Shown here: one piece after another, positions 57,395 through 64,000 of the stretch | Layout: every line of letters starts with the position of its first letter | Numbering within the stretch: position 1 is the stretch's first letter | Source: Actinotalea solisilvae | GTDB lineage: Bacteria > Actinomycetota > Actinomycetes > Actinomycetales > Cellulomonadaceae | Direction of reading: 5' to 3' | Length of the DNA: 64,000 nt | Assembly (NCBI RefSeq): GCF_016464425.1 | Contig: NZ_JADDKQ010000007.1 | Location: forward strand, 1-64,000 | The notes under the pieces: generated by a model | What the model saw: only the letters and a program-made list of their open reading frames with translations | What the model was told of the DNA's origin: nothing | Databases searched by the model: none | Translations under genes and position numbers: made by a program

Positions 57395-60300
57395 GTGCTG
57401 CTGCTGCTCGCGGTCCACCTGCTCGTGGCCCTCGGCGCGCCCGCACTGGCCCGGGTGCTCGGCCGACGGGTCTTCCTCGTGCTCGCCCTCGCGCCCGCGT
57501 CGGCCGCCGTGTGGGCGCTGAGCCACACGCGGGCCGTCATGGCCGGCGACGGCCCGGTCGAGGTGGTCGAGTGGGTGCCCCAGCTCGGCATGGAGCTGGC
57601 GTTCCGGCTCGACACGCTCTCGTGGCTCATGGTGCTGCTGGTCGGCGGGGTCGGCGCGCTCGTGCTCGTCTACTGCTCGGCCTACTTCTCCTCGTCGGCC
57701 TCGGGGCTGGGCCGCTTCGGCGCGGTGCTCGTCGCCTTCGCCGGCTCGATGCTCGGCGTCGTCACCACCGACGACATGTTGCTCCTCTACGTGTTCTGGG
57801 AGCTCACGACCGTCTTCTCGTACCTGCTCATCGGCCACTACGCGGACCGCAAGGCGTCGCGCCGCGCCGCGATGCAGGCGATCATCGTCACGACCGCGGG
57901 CGGCCTCGCGATGCTGGTGGGGATGGTCCTCGTCGGCGAGACCGCAGGGACGTACCGGATCTCCGAGGTCCTCGCCTCCCCGCCCGCCGGCACCGCGGTG
58001 ACGGTCGCCGTCGTGCTGCTGCTGCTCGGCGCCGTGAGCAAGTCCGCGCTGGTCCCCCTGCACTTCTGGCTGCCGTCGGCGATGGCGGCGCCGACGCCGG
58101 TCTCCGCCTACCTCCACGCCGCCGCGATGGTGAAGGCCGGCGTGTACCTCGTCGCGCGCTTCGCCCCCGGCTTCGCCGAGCTCACCGCGTGGCAGGTCGT
58201 CGTCCTCGGCCTCGGCAGCTGGACGCTCGTGCACGGCGGCTACCGCGCGCTGCGGCAGTACGACCTCAAGCTCGTGCTCGCCTTCGGCACGGTGAGCCAG
58301 CTCGGCCTGCTGATCATGCTCGTCGGGTCGGGGTCCCGGGCCGCTGCTCTCGCCGGCATCGCGATGCTCGGCGCCCACGCGATGTTCAAGGCCTCGCTGT
58401 TCCTCACGGTCGGCGTCGTCGACGCCGCGACGGGGACGCGCGACCTGCGCCGCCTCTCGGGCGTCGGCCGCGAGCTGCCGATCACCGCCGCGACCGGCGC
58501 GCTCGCGACGGCGTCGATGATCGGCCTCCCGCCGTTCGCCGGCTACGTCGCCAAGGAGGCGGCGCTCGAGGCGCTGCTGCACGACGTCGGCACGGTGCCG
58601 GGCGCCCTCGTCGTCGCGGCCATGGTGCTCGGCTCGGCGCTCACGGTCGCCTACGGCCTGCGGTTCTGGTGGGGCGCGTTCGCGCGCAAGCGGCCCGACC
58701 GGCCGTCGACGCCGGTGCGCGAGGCGCCCGCCGTCGTGCCCGCGGGCGGCGAGCCGGCGCCGGCCGGCGCGCTCGCCGTCGAGGATCCCGTCACGGTGAG
58801 CCGGCCCTCGCTCGTCCTCGTCGTCCCCGCGGCCGTGCTCGCGATGCTCGGTCTCGCGGCGGCGCTCGTCCCGTCCTTCGGCGAGGAGCTGCTCAGCCCG
58901 TACGCGGACACGCTCCCCGGCGACCCGGGCCACCTCGTCCTGTGGGCCGGCCCCACGCCCGCGCTCGGGCTGACGGTGGTCATCCTCGCGCTCGGCGGCG
59001 CCCTCTTCCTCCGGCGCGCGGCGGTCGAGCGTGCCCAGGCGCGCGTGTCGGTCCCGCTCGAGGCGGACACCGTCTACCGGCGCACCATGCGGCGCCTGGA
59101 CGACCTCGCCGCCGACGTCACCGCCGTCACGCAGCGAGGCTCGCTGCCCCTGTACCTCGGTACGATCCTCGTCGTCTTCGTCGTGCTCGGCACCGGCGCG
59201 CTGCTCACGGGCCCGGTGCTCGACGACCCGGCCGTGCGTGCGTGGGACACGCCCGTCCAGCTCGTCGCGGGCGCCCTCACCGCGGTCTCGGCCGTCCTCG
59301 CCGCTCGCGCCCGGCGCCGGCTCAAGGCGGTCGTCCTCGCGGGCGTCAGCGGGTACGGCGTCGGCGCGCTCTTCGTGCTCCACGGCGCGCCGGACCTCGC
59401 GCTCACCCAGGTGCTCGTTGAGACCATCACGCTCGTCGTCTTCGTCCTCGTGCTGCGGCGCCTGCCCGCGTACTTCTCCGTGCGCCCGCTCGCGGCGAGC
59501 CGCTGGGTCCGGCTCGCGATCGGCGCGGCCGTCGGACTCACCGTGGGGGCCCTCGCCCTCGTCGTCCCCAACGCGCGCGTGCACGTGCCCGTCTCGGTCG
59601 ACTACCCCGAGGAGGCCTACGTCTACGGCGGCGGCAAGAACATCGTCAACGTCACGCTCGTCGACATCCGCGCGTGGGACACCATGGGCGAGATCTCGGT
59701 GCTGCTCGTGGCGGCGACCGGCGTCGCGTCGCTCATCTTCCTCAGCCGGCGCAGCGGCGACGTGCTGCGCACGCGCGACGTCGAGGGCGACCGCCTCGTC
59801 TGGGACCGGGGCGGCGACCCCATGGCCGCGCTGCGCCGACGCGGGTTCGCGCACGCGGAGGCCTCGGCGCGCGTGGACGACGACGCCGACGCCGAGGCCG
59901 CGGACGGCGGTACGACGGCCCGGCGCCGGCGCGGCCCCGTGGCTCCCGCGCTCGGGGACAACCGTCAGCGCGAGTGGCTGCGCGGCGGCCGCACCCTCGC
60001 GCCGCAGCGCCGCTCGGTGATCCTCGAGATCACCACGCGCATGCTCTTCCACTCGATGATCGTCTTCGCGGTCTTCCTGCTGTTCTCGGGCCACAACGCG
60101 CCGGGCGGCGGCTTCGCCGCGGGCCTCGTCGTGGGCATCGCGCTCATCGTGCGCTACCTCGCCGGCGGCCGGTACGAGCTCGGCGAGGCCGCCCCCGTCC
60201 ACCCCGGCCTGCTGCTCGGCTCGGGCCTCTTCCTCTCGGCGGGCGTCGGGCTCGTCGCGATCCTCGCGGGCGGCTCCGTGCTGCAGAGCGTGATCATCGA

Positions 60301-60556
60301 GTTCACGCTCCCCGTGCTGGGCGCGGTCAAGCTCGTCACGTCCCTCTTCTTCGACGTCGGCGTCTTCCTCGTCGTCATCGGCCTCGTGCTCGACATCCTG
60401 CGCAGCCTCGGCGCCGAGATCGACCGGCAGAGCGAGGAGGCCGGCACGGCCGACGTGAGCGACGAGCTCCCCGTCGCGCCGCAGACCCACGGCCTCGCGG
60501 CCGAGACCACGACGCTGGCCACCCAGCACGTCCCGACCGGCGGAGGTGGCGCGTGA
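57395..60556 (+). CDS. mrpA: Mrp Na+/H+ antiporter subunit A (MrpA/B fusion)
   Basis: A 1053-aa polytopic subunit. The N-terminal half is proton-translocating, NuoL-like (MLGVVTTDDMLLLYVFWELT; GAVSKSALVPLHFWLPSAM). A DUF4040-type region follows, then a C-terminal MnhB-like region (LFSGHNAPGGGFAAGLV). Together it combines MrpA and MrpB, so no separate mrpB occurs. GTG start. It overlaps mrpC by four bases, and the whole operon is coupled. Confidence 0.95.
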   Translation: MLLLLAVHLLVALGAPALARVLGRRVFLVLALAPASAAVWALSHTRAVMAGDGPVEVVEWVPQLGMELAFRLDTLSWLMVLLVGGVGALVLVYCSAYFSSSASGLGRFGAVLVAFAGSMLGVVTTDDMLLLYVFWELTTVFSYLLIGHYADRKASRRAAMQAIIVTTAGGLAMLVGMVLVGETAGTYRISEVLASPPAGTAVTVAVVLLLLGAVSKSALVPLHFWLPSAMAAPTPVSAYLHAAAMVKAGVYLVARFAPGFAELTAWQVVVLGLGSWTLVHGGYRALRQYDLKLVLAFGTVSQLGLLIMLVGSGSRAAALAGIAMLGAHAMFKASLFLTVGVVDAATGTRDLRRLSGVGRELPITAATGALATASMIGLPPFAGYVAKEAALEALLHDVGTVPGALVVAAMVLGSALTVAYGLRFWWGAFARKRPDRPSTPVREAPAVVPAGGEPAPAGALAVEDPVTVSRPSLVLVVPAAVLAMLGLAAALVPSFGEELLSPYADTLPGDPGHLVLWAGPTPALGLTVVILALGGALFLRRAAVERAQARVSVPLEADTVYRRTMRRLDDLAADVTAVTQRGSLPLYLGTILVVFVVLGTGALLTGPVLDDPAVRAWDTPVQLVAGALTAVSAVLAARARRRLKAVVLAGVSGYGVGALFVLHGAPDLALTQVLVETITLVVFVLVLRRLPAYFSVRPLAASRWVRLAIGAAVGLTVGALALVVPNARVHVPVSVDYPEEAYVYGGGKNIVNVTLVDIRAWDTMGEISVLLVAATGVASLIFLSRRSGDVLRTRDVEGDRLVWDRGGDPMAALRRRGFAHAEASARVDDDADAEAADGGTTARRRRGPVAPALGDNRQREWLRGGRTLAPQRRSVILEITTRMLFHSMIVFAVFLLFSGHNAPGGGFAAGLVVGIALIVRYLAGGRYELGEAAPVHPGLLLGSGLFLSAGVGLVAILAGGSVLQSVIIEFTLPVLGAVKLVTSLFFDVGVFLVVIGLVLDILRSLGAEIDRQSEEAGTADVSDELPVAPQTHGLAAETTTLATQHVPTGGGGA

Positions 60557-61095
60557 TCGACACCAGTCCCAGCCTCGCGCTCGTCGCGACGATCGTCGTG
60601 CTCGTCACGGTCGGCGTGTACCTGCTCCTCGAGCGCAGCCTGTCGCGCGTGCTGCTCGGCGTCATCGTGCTCGGGAACGCGGTGAACCTGCTCTTCCTCG
60701 TCGCGGGCGGCCGCGCGGGCGGCGCCCCGATCATCGGCCTGACGCCCGAGGACCGGATGACCGACCCGCTGCCCGAGGCGATGGTGCTCACCGCGATCGT
60801 CATCACGCTCGGCATGACGGCGTTCCTGCTCGCGATGGCGTACCGGTCGTGGCAGCTCAACCGCCACGACGAGGTGCAGGACGACCTCGAGGACCGCCGC
60901 ACGGCGCGCCGCGCCGCCGCCGACCAGGCCGCGTTCGAGGACGCCGACGCCGAGGTCACGACGACCCTCGACGAGGACGCGGCGCTGGTCCGCGACGAGA
61001 CGGGGCCGGTCGACCAGGGTGCGCTGCACCAGACGCTCGACGAGGCGGCCGCGGCCCGCGGCTCGCACGGCTCGCCGGGGGGTGGGGCGCGGTGA
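60553..61095 (+). CDS. mrpC: Mrp antiporter subunit C
   Basis: A 180-aa NuoK-like subunit with three helices (VTVGVYLLLERSLSRVLLGV; NAVNLLFLVAGG; DPLPEAMVLTAIVITLGMTA). A soluble acidic C-terminal tail of about 70 residues extends beyond the usual 110-residue length. GTG overlaps the mrpA stop. Confidence 0.93.
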   Translation: MIDTSPSLALVATIVVLVTVGVYLLLERSLSRVLLGVIVLGNAVNLLFLVAGGRAGGAPIIGLTPEDRMTDPLPEAMVLTAIVITLGMTAFLLAMAYRSWQLNRHDEVQDDLEDRRTARRAAADQAAFEDADAEVTTTLDEDAALVRDETGPVDQGALHQTLDEAAAARGSHGSPGGGAR

Positions 61096-62684
61096 ACACG
61101 ACCGACCTCACCTGGGTGGTCCCGCTGCCCGTCGTCGTGCCGCTGTTCGCGGCCGGCCTGGCGCTCGCGCTGTGGCGCCACGGGCGCGCGCAGGGCGTCA
61201 TCAGCGTCGTCGCGCTGAGCGCCGTGCTCGTCTCCTCGGTCGTCCTGCTCGGCGCCGTCGACGACGGACCGCTCGTGCTCGACGTCGGCGGCTGGGCGGC
61301 GCCCGTGGGGATCGACCTCGTCGCGGACCGGCTCTCGGCGCTCATGCTCACGGTCTCCTCGGCCGTGACCCTCTGCGTCCTGCTCTACTCGCTCGCGCAG
61401 GGCGTCGAGGACGGGGACGCCGAGACCCCGATCGCGATCTTCCACCCCACCTACCTGGTGCTCACCGCGGGCGTCGCGAACGCCTTCCTCTCGGGCGACC
61501 TCTTCAACCTCTACGTCGGCTTCGAGATCCTGCTGGCGGCGTCGTACGTGCTGATCACGCTCGGCGGCACGGGCGAGCGCATCCGCGCGGGCACCATCTA
61601 CGTCGTCGTGTCGCTGGCGTCGTCCGTGATCTTCCTGCTCGCGATCGCGCTCGTGTACGCGGCCACGGGCACGGTCAACCTCGCGCAGCTCGCCGAGCGC
61701 CTGCCCGAGGTCGACCCGGCGGTCCAGCTCGCGCTCCAGCTGCTGCTCCTGCTCGCCTTCGGCATCAAGGCCGCCGTGTTCCCGCTGTCGGCGTGGCTGC
61801 CCGACTCCTACCCGACGGCGCCCGCGCCCGTGACCGCGGTGTTCGCGGGCCTGCTCACCAAGGTCGGCGTGTACGCGGTGATCCGCACGCAGACCCTGCT
61901 CTTCCCCGACGGGCGCGCCGACACCCTGCTGCTGTGGGTCGCGCTCGCGACGATGGTGGTCGGCATCCTCGGCGCCGTCGCGCAGAACGACATCAAGCGA
62001 CTCGTCTCGTTCACGCTGGTCAGCCACATCGGCTACATGATCTTCGGGATCGCGCTGTCGACCGACCAGGGCCTGGCGTCGGCGATCTTCTACGTCGCGC
62101 ACCACATCACGGTGCAGACGACGCTCTTCCTCGTCGTGGGCCTCGTCGAGCGGCGCGGCGGCTCGACCTCGCTCGACGACCTCGGCGGGCTCGCGAAGAT
62201 CGCGCCCCTGCTCGCCGTCCTCTTCTTCGTGCCCGCCATGAACCTCGCGGGCATCCCGCCGTTCTCCGGCTTCCTCGGCAAGGCGGGGCTGCTCCAGGCC
62301 GGCGTCGACGTCGGCACCCCGCTCGCGTACGCGCTCGTGGGGGCCGCGGCGCTGACGTCGCTGCTCACGCTCTACGCGATCGTCAAGGCGTGGAACAAGG
62401 CGTTCTGGCAGACGGCGCCCGTGACGCCGCCCGCGACGCGCCTGCCCGCCGGCATGGTCGGCCCGGCCGCGGCGCTCGTCGTCGTGGGCGTGGGCCTCAC
62501 CGTGGTCGCCGGGCCGCTGTTCGCGTACACCGAGCGGGCCGCCGCGACCCTGCGGGACCCGGCGCAGTACGTCCAGGCGGTCCTGCCCGACGGCGCGCGC
62601 GGCGAGGGCCAGTCCGCCGACGTCGCCGAGGAGGCCGGGGCCGGTGCCGAGGCCGAGGACGCGACCGAGGGGGACGACCGGTGA
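61092..62684 (+). CDS. mrpD: Mrp antiporter subunit D
   Basis: A 530-aa NuoM/N-like subunit with about 14 helices. It has FEILLAASYVLITLG, FGIKAAVFPLSAWLPDSYPT, FAGLLTKVGVYAVIRT and QNDIKRLVSFTLVSHIGYM with the conserved proton-channel lysines and glutamate. Acidic tail. GTG overlaps mrpC. Confidence 0.95.
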   Translation: MNTTDLTWVVPLPVVVPLFAAGLALALWRHGRAQGVISVVALSAVLVSSVVLLGAVDDGPLVLDVGGWAAPVGIDLVADRLSALMLTVSSAVTLCVLLYSLAQGVEDGDAETPIAIFHPTYLVLTAGVANAFLSGDLFNLYVGFEILLAASYVLITLGGTGERIRAGTIYVVVSLASSVIFLLAIALVYAATGTVNLAQLAERLPEVDPAVQLALQLLLLLAFGIKAAVFPLSAWLPDSYPTAPAPVTAVFAGLLTKVGVYAVIRTQTLLFPDGRADTLLLWVALATMVVGILGAVAQNDIKRLVSFTLVSHIGYMIFGIALSTDQGLASAIFYVAHHITVQTTLFLVVGLVERRGGSTSLDDLGGLAKIAPLLAVLFFVPAMNLAGIPPFSGFLGKAGLLQAGVDVGTPLAYALVGAAALTSLLTLYAIVKAWNKAFWQTAPVTPPATRLPAGMVGPAAALVVVGVGLTVVAGPLFAYTERAAATLRDPAQYVQAVLPDGARGEGQSADVAEEAGAGAEAEDATEGDDR

Positions 62685-63274
62685 GCCTGCACCCGCGCCG
62701 GCGCAGCACCGGCGTGCCGTTCGTCGCCGTGGCGTGGCTCACGGCCGTGTGGGTGCTCCTGTGGGGCGACCTCAGCTGGGCCAACGTGCTGTCCGGCGCC
62801 CTCGTCGCCGTCGTCGCGCTGCGCCTGCTCCGGATGCCGCGCGTCGAGTTCCACGGGCACGTGCACGTGCCGGCGCTGCTCTACCTCGTGCACCGCTTCG
62901 TGGTCGACCTCGTGGTCGCGAGCGCGCAGGTCGCGTGGCTCGCGCTCGACCCGCGGCGCACCCCGCGCAGCGCGGTCATCGCGGTCCAGCTCCGCAGCCA
63001 CTCGGACCTGTACCTGACCCTCACGGCGCAGCTGTGCTCGCTGGTGCCCGGGTCCGTCGTCGTCGAGGCGCACCGCATCTCGGGGATGCTCTACGTGCAC
63101 GTGCTCGACGTCGACTCGGTGGGCGGCGTCGACGGCGCGCGGCAGCACGTGCTCGACACCGAGTCCCGGGTGCTGCGCGCCCTCGCGTCCGACGAGGAGC
63201 TCGACCAGGTCGACCTGCCGCGCCGGCCGCAGCCCCGGGCCGTCCAGGCCGCCACCACGGGAGGTGAGCGATGA
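62681..63274 (+). CDS. mrpE: Mrp antiporter subunit E
   Basis: A 197-aa MnhE subunit with two N-terminal helices, then LVPGSVVVEAHRISGMLYVHVLDV and a cytoplasmic end. GTG overlaps mrpD by four bases. Confidence 0.93.
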   Translation: MSLHPRRRSTGVPFVAVAWLTAVWVLLWGDLSWANVLSGALVAVVALRLLRMPRVEFHGHVHVPALLYLVHRFVVDLVVASAQVAWLALDPRRTPRSAVIAVQLRSHSDLYLTLTAQLCSLVPGSVVVEAHRISGMLYVHVLDVDSVGGVDGARQHVLDTESRVLRALASDEELDQVDLPRRPQPRAVQAATTGGER

Positions 63275-63660
63275 CCGTCGTCGTCCTCGTGTGCGGCGCG
63301 CTGCTCGGCGCCGCCGCGGTGCTCGCGCTCGTCCGCGCCGAGAAGGGCCCGAGCATGCTCGACCGCGCCATCGCGCTCGACATCCTCACGGGGGCCCTCG
63401 TCGGCGCCATCGCCCTCGAGGCCGCGTGGTCGCGACGCATCGACACGGTGCCGATCCTCGTCGTGCTCGCGCTCGTGGGCTTCGTGGCGTCCGTGACCGT
63501 CGCGCGGTTCGCCGCCGTCGAGCCCGAGGGCGAGGGCCGCATCCTCACGCGCGACGAGCTCGCGGCGCTCGAGAACGAGCGGATCGAGGCCGACGACGCC
63601 CAGCGCCGATCGGTCGACGAGGAGCACCACGGCGGGCTCGCGCACGGGGAGGTCTCGTGA
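63271..63660 (+). CDS. mrpF: Mrp antiporter subunit F
   Basis: A 129-aa MnhF subunit with three helices (VRAEKGPSMLDRAIALDI motif, VPILVVLALVGFVASVTVARF). It carries a soluble C-terminal extension of about 45 residues. ATG overlaps mrpE. Confidence 0.93.
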   Translation: MTVVVLVCGALLGAAAVLALVRAEKGPSMLDRAIALDILTGALVGAIALEAAWSRRIDTVPILVVLALVGFVASVTVARFAAVEPEGEGRILTRDELAALENERIEADDAQRRSVDEEHHGGLAHGEVS

Positions 63661-64000
63661 GCGCCTCCACGTGGACGACCGTGCTCGACGTGCTCGCGGC
63701 GCTGTGCCTGCTCGGCGGCTCGCTGCTCGCCTTCTCGGCCGGCGTCGGCCTCCTGCGGTTCCCGGACCTGCTCGCGCGCATGCACACGGCCGCCAAGCCG
63801 CAGGTGCTCGGCCTCGTCCTGCTCATGCTGGGTCTCGGGCTGCGGCTGCGCGACGGGCACGTGCTCTGGATGCTCGTGCTCGTGGTGCTGTTCCAGATGC
63901 TCACGTCACCCGTCGCGGCGCACATGGTCTCGCGCGCCGGCTACCGGACGGGCAAGGTCCGCAACGAGCTGCTCGTCGTCGACGAGCTGACGCGGGACAT
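63657..64000 (+). CDS. mrpG: Mrp antiporter subunit G, 3' end beyond window
   Basis: The first 114 residues of an MnhG subunit: VGLLRFPDLLARMHTAAKPQ and LFQMLTSPVAAHMVSRAGYR are diagnostic. GTG overlaps mrpF. It completes the Mrp set A(B)-C-D-E-F-G; the reading frame is still open at base 64000. Confidence 0.93.
   Translation, partial: MSASTWTTVLDVLAALCLLGGSLLAFSAGVGLLRFPDLLARMHTAAKPQVLGLVLLMLGLGLRLRDGHVLWMLVLVVLFQMLTSPVAAHMVSRAGYRTGKVRNELLVVDELTRD

Noticed and set aside
57131..60529. Very long minus-strand ORF (1132 codons) opposite mrpA
   Set aside because: It is the high-GC antisense shadow of mrpA: Arg/Glu/Asp/Gly-rich with no domain, whereas the plus strand is a clear Mrp subunit.
1..64000. 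CRISPR array
   Set aside because: No regularly spaced repeats and no cas genes. The tandem and inverted repeats at 2873-2999 lack spacers.

Overview
The window is very GC-rich with strongly GC-biased third codon positions, GTG starts, four-base ATGA/GTGA gene overlaps and many promoters with TAnnnT -10 boxes that sit 6-7 nt before the start codon (leaderless mRNAs). Together with HelR plus a rifamycin-associated element, an EspC-like type VII protein, an RskA-type anti-sigma factor and a C-terminal sortase, this points to an actinobacterium. A member of the Micrococcales near Cellulomonadaceae/Promicromonosporaceae is my inference; no rRNA gene is present to settle it.

Left part (1-9.3 kb): the 3' end of a HisC-type aminotransferase; a leaderless Cys-rich leader ORF before an isochorismatase-fold hydrolase/AmiS-UreI pair; a three-gene 2-oxoacid dehydrogenase operon (E1 alpha, E1 beta, E2) behind a tandem palindromic operator; then polymorphic toxin locus 1 with three small candidate immunity genes. 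9.3-14.7 kb (minus strand): a MoxR ATPase/DUF58/VWA/VWA/TPR cluster of the Bat type. 14.9-20 kb: acylphosphatase and DHA2 drug efflux, then toxin locus 2 (YbaB-like, EspC-like, toxin, SseB-like immunity, zinc-ribbon protein). The two toxin genes share 774 bp with no indels, then carry unrelated C-termini.

20-33.7 kb: CopD/CtaG copper and cytochrome oxidase assembly fusion; SigK/RskA with a class F sortase and a DUF4397 surface protein; alpha/beta hydrolase divergent from a WYL regulator; a trypsin-fold protein next to a small copy of its own N-terminal region; an NHL-thioredoxin protein; a secreted trypsin-like protease; TetR. 33.7-45.9 kb: structured RNA locus A; ArsR-CDF-CDF metal efflux operon; two CNNM/CorC-type membrane proteins behind a hairpin that masks the Shine-Dalgarno sequence; HNH protein; Crp/Fnr regulator; an S26 peptidase plus a His-Cys-Asp protein that resembles a NiSOD precursor, under a class II FNR-type promoter; VWA lipoprotein; AraC and VOC genes.

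45.9-48.1 kb is a decayed integrative element: a 45-bp copy of the 3' half of tRNA-Gly(CCC) on the left, the intact tRNA on the right, and between them a small membrane protein, a ribbon-helix-helix protein and a frameshifted, internally deleted tyrosine integrase. Next comes structured RNA locus B, a paralogue of RNA A with a matching promoter, terminator and a compensatory base pair.

48.6-64 kb: GNAT, pirin, dCTP deaminase, an unknown protein, HelR behind a rifamycin-associated element, a membrane heterodisulfide-reductase-like Fe-S protein, a DinB protein, and the Mrp Na+/H+ antiporter operon (mrpA to mrpG, the last cut by the window end).
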